This document shows, piece by piece, positions 17,002 to 26,056 of a DNA stretch of 64,000 bases (within the stretch, counting starts at the first letter, position 1; every line of letters begins with the position of its first letter). The notes below the pieces were generated by a model. The model saw only the letters and a program-made list of their open reading frames with translations. It searched no databases and was not told where the DNA came from. This DNA is from an uncultured Dyadobacter sp. (lineage in GTDB: Bacteria; Bacteroidota; Bacteroidia; Cytophagales; Spirosomataceae), in the NCBI RefSeq assembly GCF_946482605.1, contig NZ_CAMLSE010000041.1:8125-72124 (forward strand), read 5' to 3'. Both the position numbers and the translations under genes were made by a program.

Positions 17002-18330
17002 ATGAAAACAGTTCTGTCTTCATTAGGGCGGATATTGCCCTATGTTTTTTATCTGATCCTTGTCTATGTTTTGCTGTGTCTCTGGCGTCCTGCCGGGGCG
17101 CAGTCCATCCGTGCCCTTCAAATCGGCGATACAGTGCCGCAGGTAAGGGTTTCTGGTTTGATGAATATGAACGCGTCAAGCGTCAAACTTTCTGATTATA
17201 AAGGAAAACTGCTCATTATTGACTTTTGGGCGACCTGGTGCGCGCCGTGCGTTGCGATGATGCCGCGTATCGATAGCTTGCAAAAGCAGTTTGAGGGAAA
17301 GGTATATTTTCTTTCGGTGACTGCCGAGCCCGAAAGCAAGGTCACCGCATTTTTGGAAAAGTTTGAGCGTCGCCAAGGCAAACGTATAAAGCTACCGACA
17401 GTGATGGGTGACACCGTTTTGCATAAGTTGTTCCAGCACTCTTCTATTCCGCACTATGTCTGGATTGACCAGGCAGGCGTGGTTTCCGCAGTCACAGAGC
17501 TAGGTGAGATCACCGCCCCAAAAATCCAGGCTTTCCTTGCAGAAAGCGCGGTTTTGTCCGAAAAAAAGGATGAAGCAAGGATAGCATACAGCCAGGAAAA
17601 GCCGTTTCTGGCTGCGGGGAACGGTGGAGATGGGGCGGGACTGATTTACCATTCGGTACTTTCAAAGTATGTGCCGGGAATCCCGGGCGGATTTTCCTGG
17701 AAAATCGATTCGGCATCGGGCAGAAGGATCACTGTCACCAACTGCGCAAGGATATGGCTTTTCCGCATCGCTTACGGCAGGCCAGGCGGCTGGTTTCATG
17801 AAAGCAATGTCAGACTAACGACCAGGGATTCGCTAAAACTTTCCTCTGGGCTTTATGGGCAGCGGTACCTGGACTGGCTTCGGGATGGAAATGGGTTTTG
17901 TTATGAGATCATCGTACCTGCAAGTTTTCAACAGAAAACAAACGAGCTGATGCAGCAGCAACTCCGTGATTTTTTCCCACAGTATTCCGCAGAAGTGGTC
18001 TGTGAACAGCGCAGATCGCTTGCACTTGTCAGCCAAAGCCCGGGCGCTTTAAAGGCGAGCCGGGGTGGCGCGCCGGTCCTGGAAGTCGGACGTATGGGCT
18101 GGAAGGTGCGTAATGTCAGTCCCGGTCGGCTGGTGTCAAGGCTCAATCAGCTTCAAAGCCATCAGCTCACCATTGTCGATCAGACCGGTTTTGCCGGAAC
18201 CGTAGATATCGACATAGAGGCGGGGCTTTCTGATCTGGCTTTGCTGAACCGTCAGCTGTCGGCTTATGGGCTAGCCTTGATTGAAAAGCAGACAGAGCAA
18301 GAAGTTTTGGTGATCAGCGATAAACAATAA
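17002..18330 (+). CDS. TlpA-like thioredoxin fused to a DUF3738/TIGR03435-like domain
   Basis: This is a 442-residue exported or membrane-anchored protein. A hydrophobic N-terminus (residues 10-28) precedes a TlpA/AhpC-type thioredoxin domain with the active-site motif FWATWCAPC (Cys80, Cys83) and the cis-Pro region SSIPHYVWID. The C-terminal half ends with VDQTGFAGTVDIDI and GLALIEKQTEQEVLVI, which match the end of the DUF3738/TIGR03435 domain. Family members with this fusion occur in Bacteroidota next to SusC-like receptors. Here the susC gene starts 7 bases downstream, so the two are co-transcribed. A periplasmic thiol redox role linked to the transporter is inference. Confidence 0.8.
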   Translation: MKTVLSSLGRILPYVFYLILVYVLLCLWRPAGAQSIRALQIGDTVPQVRVSGLMNMNASSVKLSDYKGKLLIIDFWATWCAPCVAMMPRIDSLQKQFEGKVYFLSVTAEPESKVTAFLEKFERRQGKRIKLPTVMGDTVLHKLFQHSSIPHYVWIDQAGVVSAVTELGEITAPKIQAFLAESAVLSEKKDEARIAYSQEKPFLAAGNGGDGAGLIYHSVLSKYVPGIPGGFSWKIDSASGRRITVTNCARIWLFRIAYGRPGGWFHESNVRLTTRDSLKLSSGLYGQRYLDWLRDGNGFCYEIIVPASFQQKTNELMQQQLRDFFPQYSAEVVCEQRRSLALVSQSPGALKASRGGAPVLEVGRMGWKVRNVSPGRLVSRLNQLQSHQLTIVDQTGFAGTVDIDIEAGLSDLALLNRQLSAYGLALIEKQTEQEVLVISDKQ

Positions 18331-18336
18331 GAGCTC

Positions 18337-21300
18337 ATGAAAACATTTTTCTACATGCTGCTGCTTACGCTGCCATGTTCGCTTTTTGCCCAGGGCTTTA
18401 CGGTCGACGGGAAGGTGAGCGCCGAACAATCCGGAACAGCGTTGCCCGGGGCTTCGATCGTATTGAAAGGAGAAAATGTCGGGGTGACCGCTGACTCCTC
18501 GGGCAGTTTCCGCCTTCGGGCGCCCCGACCGGGCGCGGTGCTGGTCATATCCTTTATCGGTTATCAGAAAAAGGAGATTGTTCTTCAGAGAAGGCCCCAA
18601 AAACCCCTACTGGTAGCGCTTTCTGTGGACGCGGGCCAGCTGGCCGAAGTGGTCGTTTCTAGTGGCTACCAGACCATAGCGCCCGAAAGGGCAACCGGGT
18701 CATTTTCCAGGGTGGATGAGCAGCTTTTGAACCGAAGGGTGGGGGCGGACGTGCTTTCAAGGCTTGAAGACCTCGTGCCGGGCCTTGTCATCAACCGGAG
18801 TGGGGTGCAGCGCCCGGGCGCCCAAAGCGCAATCAGCATACGTGGCCAGAGCACGCTCTTTGCACGTGAAGATCCGCTGATCGTGCTGGACAATTTCCCA
18901 TATACAGGTGATGTCTCCCAGATCAACCCCAATGATATTGAAAGTGTCACGGTCCTGAAAGACGCCGCAGCTGCCTCTATCTGGGGTGCGCAGTCCGGGA
19001 ACGGGGTGATTGTGATCACCACAAAAAAGGGAAAGTTTGGCAGCCCGACCCAAATTTTGTTCAACTCCAATGTAACGCTCACGGCAAGGCCCGACGCTTT
19101 TTATCTTCCCCAGATCAGTACCGGTCAATACATTGATCTTGAAAAAATGCTTTTTGAAAGAGGCTACTACAAATCCGCCGAAACAAGCGATGCCCGCACT
19201 GCACTTACCCCCGTTGTAGAGCTACTGATCGCGGGCCGGGACGGCAAGCTATCTTCCGATCAGGTAAACGCTGGTATTGAAAGCTTGCGGGCTAACGACG
19301 TCAGGGGCGACTACGAGCGGTATTTAAACCGGGTCGGCGTCAGTCAGCAGTACTCACTCGGGCTTCGCGGCGGAACGGCCGTTCAGCGGTATAATGTCTC
19401 GTTGGGCTATGACAAAAGCCTTTCAGGCTCAGTGGGCGATAAGTCAGGCAGGTTTACTGTGAACGCGGCCAATACTTACCTGTTATTTGCCAAAAAGCTC
19501 GAACTGACCACCGGTTTGTATTATTCAAATTCTTCGGCTTTTCAAAACGCGCTGGACGTATCGGATCTGAATGTCTCTCCTGGAAAGCGGCTCTATCCGT
19601 ACGCGCGTTTAGTAGGAGAAGACGGTCAGCCGGCTAACGTCACTCACCTTTACCGGGAAAGCTTTCTTTCGGACTCGCAAGGCAAGGGCCTTTTAAATTG
19701 GGGATTTAGCCCCTTGGCTGAAATTGAAATAGCTGATAGCCGTTTTAAGGCCACCGACTACCGGCTAAATGCTCAGCTGACCTACCGTCTCAAGCCGTGG
19801 CTTTCAGCCCAGGCGCTATACCAATACTCGCGGAGCGAAAATCAGCGCCATAACCGCCGCGATAAGGACAGTTGGATGGCGCGTGATTTGGTGAACCGTT
19901 TTAGCTATTTTGCATCGGACGGCAGTTTAGTAAGGCCCGTGCCTTACGGGGACATTCTTGATCTTGCTACCAGCAGCGCCGAAGGGCATAATCTTCGCGG
20001 CCAGCTGGATTTGAACAAGCAGATTTCCTTACGGGGTAATATCGACGCTTTGGTTGGGGCAGAATACCGGAGCCTGGACACTGATGCGCATTCAAGCCGG
20101 TATTACGGATACAATGATCAGCTGGCCAGCAGTGTACAGGTCGATTATCTGACCAACTTTACTTCCTATGTAAACCCTTCTTCTAAAAACAACCGGATCC
20201 CCGACCCGTCCTCGCTATCGGGTTTGGCAGACCGGTATCTGTCCTGGTATGCTAACGCGACCTACACACTTTCAGAGCGGTACGGCTTTTCTGCCAGCGC
20301 AAGGCTTGACCAGTCAAACCTGTTTGGGGTCAGGGCCAATCAAAAGGGCGTACCGCTTTATTCGGCCGGGGCAAGCTGGAAGCTCAGCCAGGAAAGTTTT
20401 TACAAAGTCGGCTGGCTACCACAGCTCTCGGTCCGGGCGACCTTTGGCTATAATGGCAATGTCGACAAAACCGTTTCCGCCTACACGACGGCGACCTACC
20501 TGGGTGCAAATCTTTCGGGCACAGGTCTGCCTTACGGCTCGATCACCAATCCGCCCAACCCGGACCTTCGATGGGAAAGGGTGCGCATGATCAATCTGGC
20601 AGTGGACTTTAAGACCAAGGGCGGCCGCGTGAGCGGGAGCCTGGAATACTACCTGAAAAAGGGCGTCGATTTGATCGGGACAGCGCCGCTTGCTCCACAG
20701 ACGGGCATGAGTGTTTTCAGAGGCAACACGGCCAACACAAAGGGTAGGGGAGCTGAGCTTTCTTTGAGCAGCCATAACCTGCGCGGGAAACTGCTTTGGG
20801 ACACCGACCTGCTTTTCAGTTACGCCTCAGACCGCGTCAGTCGCTATTTGACAAAACCCGCTTCGGTAGCCAGCGCCTACCTGACCGGCGGAAGTTTAGT
20901 GCCTGCCGAAGGAAAGGCGCTCTATGCTGTTTACAGTTACCCTTGGGCAGGACTTGATCCTTCCACAGGTGACCCGCAGGGGTACTTCGGCGGGGAGGTG
21001 AGCAAAAACTATGCGGCAATCAAGTCCTCTGCCACCCTGGACGGTTTGGTCTACAATGGCCCAGCGCGTCCGCGCGTATTTGGAGCGGTTCGAAACACTT
21101 TCAGCTACCAGGGTTTCAGCCTTTCTGCCAACATCAGCTTTCGGCTCGGCTACGCGGTTCGATACCCGTCAGTCGACTACGGCAGCATATTGTCCGGTTC
21201 GGGAGGGCATGCAGACTACAGTCTCAGGTGGCAAAAGCCCGGGGATGAGCTCTTAACCCATGTACCCTCGATGCCTTTAACGGAAAACGTAGCCCGCACC

Positions 21301-21549
21301 GAGTTTTACACTTATTCACAAGTGCTGGTTCAGAAAGGTGATCACATCCGGTTTCAGGATCTGAACCTGAGCTACTCGCTGGGTCGGGACCGGTATCAAA
21401 AGCTGCCATTCAGCACGGTGCAAATCTATCTATACGCCAATAACATCGGTCTGATCTGGAAAAGGGCCAAGGGGAGTCTTGATCCGGATTATATATTGGG
21501 ACCCGCGCCGCCGCGGAGCCTGGCGCTGGGAATAAGAGCAAACATTTAG
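18337..21549 (+). CDS. SusC/RagA-family TonB-dependent outer-membrane receptor
   Basis: This is a 1070-residue protein with a signal peptide (ending LFAQGF), a carboxypeptidase-regulatory-like domain (residues about 22-95, GASIVLKGENVGVTADSSGS), a plug domain with SIRGQSTL and SVTVLKDAAAASIWGAQSGN, and a long beta barrel ending LALGIRANI. SusC-type receptors import large nutrients or peptides with a SusD lipoprotein, whose gene follows after 23 bases. It is unusually close to a thioredoxin-DUF3738 gene, which suggests a dedicated substrate rather than a generic glycan; there is no glycoside hydrolase nearby. Intact. Confidence 0.93.
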   Translation: MKTFFYMLLLTLPCSLFAQGFTVDGKVSAEQSGTALPGASIVLKGENVGVTADSSGSFRLRAPRPGAVLVISFIGYQKKEIVLQRRPQKPLLVALSVDAGQLAEVVVSSGYQTIAPERATGSFSRVDEQLLNRRVGADVLSRLEDLVPGLVINRSGVQRPGAQSAISIRGQSTLFAREDPLIVLDNFPYTGDVSQINPNDIESVTVLKDAAAASIWGAQSGNGVIVITTKKGKFGSPTQILFNSNVTLTARPDAFYLPQISTGQYIDLEKMLFERGYYKSAETSDARTALTPVVELLIAGRDGKLSSDQVNAGIESLRANDVRGDYERYLNRVGVSQQYSLGLRGGTAVQRYNVSLGYDKSLSGSVGDKSGRFTVNAANTYLLFAKKLELTTGLYYSNSSAFQNALDVSDLNVSPGKRLYPYARLVGEDGQPANVTHLYRESFLSDSQGKGLLNWGFSPLAEIEIADSRFKATDYRLNAQLTYRLKPWLSAQALYQYSRSENQRHNRRDKDSWMARDLVNRFSYFASDGSLVRPVPYGDILDLATSSAEGHNLRGQLDLNKQISLRGNIDALVGAEYRSLDTDAHSSRYYGYNDQLASSVQVDYLTNFTSYVNPSSKNNRIPDPSSLSGLADRYLSWYANATYTLSERYGFSASARLDQSNLFGVRANQKGVPLYSAGASWKLSQESFYKVGWLPQLSVRATFGYNGNVDKTVSAYTTATYLGANLSGTGLPYGSITNPPNPDLRWERVRMINLAVDFKTKGGRVSGSLEYYLKKGVDLIGTAPLAPQTGMSVFRGNTANTKGRGAELSLSSHNLRGKLLWDTDLLFSYASDRVSRYLTKPASVASAYLTGGSLVPAEGKALYAVYSYPWAGLDPSTGDPQGYFGGEVSKNYAAIKSSATLDGLVYNGPARPRVFGAVRNTFSYQGFSLSANISFRLGYAVRYPSVDYGSILSGSGGHADYSLRWQKPGDELLTHVPSMPLTENVARTEFYTYSQVLVQKGDHIRFQDLNLSYSLGRDRYQKLPFSTVQIYLYANNIGLIWKRAKGSLDPDYILGPAPPRSLALGIRANI

Positions 21550-21572
21550 ATCAAAAAAAGAAATATCAGAAG

Positions 21573-22934
21573 ATGAGAAGATACTTGATTGCACTGCTTT
21601 GTGCGGCTTCGCTGCCAGCCTGTGAGCCCTCTGCTCTGGAGCGAAAGCCGGATAAGAAGCTGCTTGTCCCGCAGCAGCTTTCTGATTATCAGGCGCTGCT
21701 TGACGCGGTGCCGGACGGGATGAACACAGCCCCAGGCCTACAGGCCCTTGCCACAGATGACTTTTTCTGTTTGCCGTCGGCCCTGGCAGGCCTTCCGCCA
21801 GCAGAGCGCAACGTTTATCTTTGGGCTCAGGACGCTTTCGAAGGAAAGTCAAGCCCGGATTGGGAGCTGCCCTACAAATGCATTTTTTATGCCAATGTGG
21901 TGCTCTCTGGTCTGGAGTCGCTCAGCGCAGATAGCGTTTCTGCGGCTCAACGGTCCAGCATCGAAGGCAGCGCGCTTTTCTTCCGCGCTTTCGCCCATTA
22001 CAATCTGGCGACAGCTTTCGCTGCACCTTATGATCCTGCGACTGCCGAATCCTTGCCAGGGATTCCCCTGCGCCTTACCGCCGATGTTAACCAGATTGCT
22101 AGCCGGGGCACCCTGCAAGGCACGTTCGAGCAGATCCTTGCTGACTTGTCGCGCGCGCAGGCCCTATTGACCGGCCCGGTCACTTACAGCAACCGCCCGT
22201 CAGGCCCGGCGGTCAAAGCGCTGCTCGCCCGTGTTTACCTGAGTATGGGTCAGTACGAGAATGCCCTCAGTTCGGCAGGCCAGGCGCTTGCCCTGCATAA
22301 TAAGCTCCTAGATTATAATACGTTAAATGCTTCGGCCCGCCGGCCCTTTCCGGCCATGTTTACCGGCCTGAACCCGGAGATTATCTTTCACGCATCGATG
22401 CCAGGGATGGACCTTCCGATTTTAAGCGAAACAGGTGTCGATTCGGCGCTTTACCGGAGCTATGCGGCGGATGACCTTCGCAAGAGCTGCTTCTTTGTTG
22501 ACCGGGGCGGTGGCGTGTTTGGTTTTAAAGGCAGCTATCTGGGCAGCGCCACCCTGTTTGCAGGCCTTGCCACAGACGAGCTTTACCTGATCCGCGCCGA
22601 ATGTTATGCCCGGGCAGGGCAGACCTCTTTGGCACTGCAGGATCTGAATACGCTTCTAAAGCAGCGATATAAGGCTGGAACCTTCAAAGAAATCGCGACT
22701 GATTCTGCTCGCCTGCTTGAACTGGTTCTTTTAGAGCGCAGGAAAGAGCTTGTGGCAAGGGGCATTCGTTGGTCTGATCTGAGACGTTTGAATACGGACC
22801 CGGCTTACGCTGTGGCTTTGCAGCGGAAAACCGCTGACGGAGTGATCAGCCTTTTGCCAGGAGACAACCGGTATGTGCTGCCCATTCCCGACACAGAGAT
22901 CGCGCTGAGCGGGATCAGTCAAAACCCGCGATAG
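21573..22934 (+). CDS. SusD/RagB-family outer-membrane lipoprotein
   Basis: This is a 453-residue protein with a lipobox (LCAASLPAC, Cys17) and the SusD layout of tetratricopeptide helices: FFRAFAHYNLATAFAAPY, LLARVYLSMGQYENALSSAG, LIRAECYARAGQTSLALQDL and the C-terminal ERRKELVARGIRWSDLRRL. It is the surface substrate-binding partner of the upstream SusC. No carbohydrate enzymes accompany the pair, so the ligand is unknown; a peptide or metal chelate is as likely as a glycan. Confidence 0.92.
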   Translation: MRRYLIALLCAASLPACEPSALERKPDKKLLVPQQLSDYQALLDAVPDGMNTAPGLQALATDDFFCLPSALAGLPPAERNVYLWAQDAFEGKSSPDWELPYKCIFYANVVLSGLESLSADSVSAAQRSSIEGSALFFRAFAHYNLATAFAAPYDPATAESLPGIPLRLTADVNQIASRGTLQGTFEQILADLSRAQALLTGPVTYSNRPSGPAVKALLARVYLSMGQYENALSSAGQALALHNKLLDYNTLNASARRPFPAMFTGLNPEIIFHASMPGMDLPILSETGVDSALYRSYAADDLRKSCFFVDRGGGVFGFKGSYLGSATLFAGLATDELYLIRAECYARAGQTSLALQDLNTLLKQRYKAGTFKEIATDSARLLELVLLERRKELVARGIRWSDLRRLNTDPAYAVALQRKTADGVISLLPGDNRYVLPIPDTEIALSGISQNPR

Positions 22935-23040
22935 GGTAACATTTACATTGTCATTTTATCAACCTTAATCCAAGCACCCGGCATGGCGGCTCTATCTCTC
23001 CGGGCAACTGGTTGAGGTAGGGCTTTGCTAGCTTTCACCC

Positions 23041-23649
23041 ATGAAGATTCCCAAGATTAAACAGCGCGATAAAACAAGGACTTCTCAGAAGATGCTCGAC
23101 GCGGTCGGGTTGATCATCCAAAGCGGCGGTATCGGTAAAGTCAGCGTGCAAACAGTTGCTGATCTTGCCGGTGTAAACAAGGTGCTTGTCTACCGCTATT
23201 TTGGAACAGTCGAAAACCTGGTCGGGCAGTATTTTAGTGATTTGCAGCGGATTATTCCCTGTGCTGACAAACTTCTTTCAGCTGCTTCGTTTGGGATTGA
23301 TGCCGACGCGGACCTTTTAATCTCTGCTTTAAAAGAGCTCCTCGGCCAGCTCTGGGAGAACAAGACAAACCAGGCGTTGCTCGGGCGTCAACTCGCAAGC
23401 GGCAAGCTTAGCAGCCCCGTGCTGCTTGACTATCTGTCGATGAAAGTGCGTGCTGGGTGCGAAGACAGTACTGGTAACCCGCTGAAAGGCGCGCTGGCTG
23501 CGTTGTTATACAGCGCGGTATGCTATCTGACCTTGGCCAGAGCGCAGGGCAGGGATTTGGGAATTGATTTGGCTTCGGCCGGCGCACGCAAAAGAATCGA
23601 GTCGGTTATCGAAGAAATTGTAGGAGCGGTGTTGCGTAAGCGGGCGTAG
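23041..23649 (+). CDS. TetR-family transcriptional regulator
   Basis: This is a 202-residue protein with an N-terminal HTH (residues 16-62: MLDAVGLIIQSGGIGKVSVQ, then TVADLAGVNKVLVYRYFGTV) and a helical ligand-binding domain. It follows susD by about 106 bases on the same strand and is a candidate regulator of the thioredoxin-SusC-SusD unit. Its ligand is unknown. Confidence 0.88.
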   Translation: MKIPKIKQRDKTRTSQKMLDAVGLIIQSGGIGKVSVQTVADLAGVNKVLVYRYFGTVENLVGQYFSDLQRIIPCADKLLSAASFGIDADADLLISALKELLGQLWENKTNQALLGRQLASGKLSSPVLLDYLSMKVRAGCEDSTGNPLKGALAALLYSAVCYLTLARAQGRDLGIDLASAGARKRIESVIEEIVGAVLRKRA

Positions 23650-24370
23650 TTGGACTTTAATATGCAATTAAGAAAACCTGGTTTTTACGGGATCTGCCTG
23701 CCTTGGTTGGCGAAATGAATTAGGCGGCTGTCAACGGCTGCTGATTCAGGATCGGTATGGTCCTCAAACCAGCTAAACGAACCGTTGCCGGTGTTGCCGT
23801 TACGCCTGGCGAACAATCCGTGCAATTTTGCTGTGATACTTTGGTAGTAATCTTGTACCCATTTGACAATCGAAGCCTTAGAGCCCAGGTGCCGCGACAA
23901 TTGCATCCACAACACTAAGCACTGATGGAGTGGTTGTGATGGGAACCAGATGCTTTGGGGGGGATCGCAATAGCAAAGCTGTCATTGCTGAACCGGCAGG
24001 GCAAGCAGGCTTGCCCTGCCGGTTCAGCAATGACTTTTGGATATAGGTATAGCATGCACACTCATCGGTGTACCGTCGCGCTGTCAATCTATTGGGTTGG
24101 CTTCGAAGCAAATGAAGATAGCAATTAATGAGGATACTAACAAATTGTCTACCCTGTTAATATACAGATGGGCGGATGTGCTCTGCTAAGGGTATCACCG
24201 TTTATTTGAATTTATTTTAACACATAGTCGTTCAATCATCGTGTGGTAGAACCTAAGGGTTCCAGATATCTACTTTGAACACAATATTTTCTTGATTGAT
24301 TGTGCGAAGTGTTAATTCTTATAAATTTATATATTTGTAAGTAGCGTCTCTAAATCTTATTTTTACAGGT
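23650..24370. other. Gene-poor stretch with a possible decayed gene
   Basis: Minus-strand frames at 23685-23915 and 23878-24111 join in a plausible way across a frameshift (VPITTTPSVLSVVDAIVAA and SKASIVKWVQDYYQ), which may be the remains of a gene I cannot identify. The stretch also holds the long hairpin at 23981-24034. The final 200 bases are A+T-rich and probably contain the promoter of the following toxin-antitoxin-like pair. Confidence 0.3.
23981..24034. repeat. Perfect 26-bp inverted repeat with 2-base spacer
   Basis: The left arm is at 23981-24006 and the right arm at 24009-24034, with AG between them. The inner part is GC-rich (CCGGCAGGGCAAGC) and a short TTTT follows on the plus strand. 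It could be a strong terminator, the tip of a small palindromic mobile element, or a cruciform-forming site. The perfection over 26 bp is unusual for a terminator. Confidence 0.75.
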
Positions 24371-24535
24371 ATGAGCTTAAAAGAGTTAAGAGATTTGGAA
24401 AAAGGTCTGGAAAGGCAGCGAAAACAAATAGAGAATCCGGGAGCCTCGGAATCTTTACTACGTGAGCTGAAAATTTATGACCTTTTCGTTCCAAAAGAAG
24501 ATCCAAGACTGCAGAAAAGAGTGCTTGTCCGTTAA
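24371..24535 (+). CDS. Small helical protein upstream of ADP-ribosyltransferase-like gene (candidate antitoxin)
   Basis: This is a 54-residue reading frame (MSLKELRDLEKGLERQRKQI at the start, ending DPRLQKRVLVR). It is highly charged and helical. It ends 9 bases before the next gene on the same strand, the typical antitoxin-first arrangement. No DNA-binding motif is clear. Coding status rests on its close coupling and charge pattern; the antitoxin role is inference. Confidence 0.6.
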   Translation: MSLKELRDLEKGLERQRKQIENPGASESLLRELKIYDLFVPKEDPRLQKRVLVR

Positions 24536-24544
24536 TCTGATTTC

Positions 24545-25135
24545 ATGTATTTTGCCCGACCCGGTCTGCTGATCGGCTTTCATGGATGCGATCAGAGCAT
24601 TAGAGATGCAATTGTCTCAGGACGAGAACAGATGCAACCAAGCGCCTCCAAATATGACTGGCTTGGCCACGGGTTGTATTTCTGGGAAAATAATTATGAC
24701 CGGGCCCTGGATTTTGCTCAAAATCATCCGACCAAGAAGTTTGAAATACCTTCCGTTCTGGGAGCCGTTATTGATCTGGATAGATGCCTGGATCTGCTAG
24801 ATACTGCATATCTGAGGATAGCGCGTAAATCATATGATAACCTAGTGAGCGCTGCTGCGTCTAATGGCAGAAAGATTCCCAGCAATAAAGATGCTCCAAA
24901 TTCAAACGATAAGTTGATCAGAGAGTTGGACTGCGCCGTAATTGAAAACATTCATCTTATACAGAAAAACAACGGTGCAATTCCATTTGATTCCGTGCGC
25001 GGAGTTTTCGTCGAAGGACAGGAGCTGTACGAAGGGGCTGGTTTTCATGAAAAAAATCATATCCAGCTCTGCATTCGAAACCCGAACTGTATCAAGGGTT
25101 TCTTCATTCCGCGAGCAGAGGTCGATTGGCCTTAG
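24545..25135 (+). CDS. Putative ADP-ribosyltransferase-fold toxin (DUF3990-like)
   Basis: This 196-residue protein has three motifs in the order expected for PARP/ART-type folds. The first is FHGCD near residue 13 (His of the H-Y-E triad). The second is YDWLGHGLYFWENNYDRALD around residues 38-57 (Tyr). The third is a late segment, GVFVEGQELYEGAGFHEKN followed by HIQLCIRNPNCIKGFF, that could supply the acidic residue. Comparable proteins occur as toxins or nucleic-acid modifiers in phage defence. A small charged frame lies 9 bases upstream, suggesting a toxin-antitoxin pair. It is flanked by decayed DNA. The fold is a reading from motifs, not from a search. Confidence 0.6.
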   Translation: MYFARPGLLIGFHGCDQSIRDAIVSGREQMQPSASKYDWLGHGLYFWENNYDRALDFAQNHPTKKFEIPSVLGAVIDLDRCLDLLDTAYLRIARKSYDNLVSAAASNGRKIPSNKDAPNSNDKLIRELDCAVIENIHLIQKNNGAIPFDSVRGVFVEGQELYEGAGFHEKNHIQLCIRNPNCIKGFFIPRAEVDWP

Positions 25136-25599
25136 TCGCAGTAATCTTGCGGATCATTAACGCTGTATAATTCAGGGTGACTAACATGCCCGGCCACGCC
25201 AGGTTTGGCTGAAAGGCCATCTAACTGACCGCGCAACCACTAGTCGCATTACGACGCGTCGAGGGATCGCGCTTGCAATGAAGTCCGGTCGTTAATCTAT
25301 TCAATTGTGATAAGGGTTCGAGTGAGAATGCCCGCGTAACTTCATGAATAGCGCTGAATCGCCAGATCTGCCTTCGAACTTTTTCCATATTTGCCCGCTA
25401 GTTTCCGCAAAAAGCCACGCATGATGGATTTGTTGAAAATTATGCTAGTAAATAAAAGGAGGCTATTTGTTGCCGTCTTGCTATACTCACGACAGGCCTT
25501 GGGCTTGTGACATTGCTTGTCATCACGCTGCCTGTCTCATTTATTGACCTGCATTTTTCGCATGAAATCCAGGAGCTGTGGGCTGCTAACGCGACTTAG
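25136..25599. other. Decayed region without intact genes
   Basis: Around 25425-25600 two overlapping plus-strand frames (MLVNKRRLFVAVLLYSRQA, then VTLLVITLPVSFIDLHFSHE) look like a frameshifted N-terminal membrane segment of a lost gene. The earlier part shows nothing recognisable. Confidence 0.3.
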
Positions 25600-25989
25600 C
25601 TATCCGGACCTCACAATCTTTTAAGTGAAGGTACTCTTCCAAGCCGGAAGAACGGTTTGATAAAGCTGCCTTGCTCGACGGTGCCCTGGTTCCGCTTTCC
25701 CGTGTTCTGCCTTTCGTTCAAGAATTTGCCGCTGAGGTTGTACGCATGGTTATGCCAGTTTACACTGCACAGGCAAGGCAACCTCATGCTTTATTTTCAC
25801 CTTTGGGAATTTGCTGATCTGAGTGGTTATCAATTGCAGTTTTACGTCAAAAGGCGCGGCGGAGAAAAGCTTTTGAGAAGACTTGATAGATTGATTCAGG
25901 AATTGAAGAATTCAAATGTGCAGCTTGTCAGCTGCGATCGCTTTTGCGACCACTGCGAGTCAGAAAGGGTCGATTGGGGGGCGAAATAG
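25600..25989 (+). pseudogene. C-terminal remnant of a polysaccharide deacetylase-like gene
   Basis: The frame is open after a TAG at 25597-25599 and has no normal start; a TTG at 25657 is internal. The segment PCSTVPWFRFPVFCLSFKNL, then LMLYFHLWEFADLSGYQL and RRLDRLIQELKNSNVQLVS, resembles the end of polysaccharide deacetylases, where YFHPWEF-type motifs occur. About two thirds of such a protein is missing. It is likely a leftover of an exopolysaccharide gene disrupted by insertion of cargo. Confidence 0.5.
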
Positions 25990-26011
25990 CGTATTTGCTT
26001 GCATTAAAAAA

Positions 26012-26043
26012 GCAAACCCGGCAAAGGTGTTTGCCGGGTTTGC
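26012..26043 (-). terminator. Rho-independent terminator of the minus-strand cargo operon
   Basis: Perfect 14-bp arms (GCAAACCCGGCAAA and its complement) enclose a GGTG loop. On the minus strand the stem is followed by a T-run (the A-run at 26005-26011 on the plus strand). It lies 14 bases after the DUF6520-like gene. It may also act weakly for the remnant on the other strand. Confidence 0.85.
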
Positions 26044-26056
26044 AAGAGCTGATTAA

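Noticed and set aside
25300..25340. GGGTTCGAGTGAG as a possible tRNA T-loop
   Set aside because: The flanking bases do not form a T-stem and no further cloverleaf elements are present.
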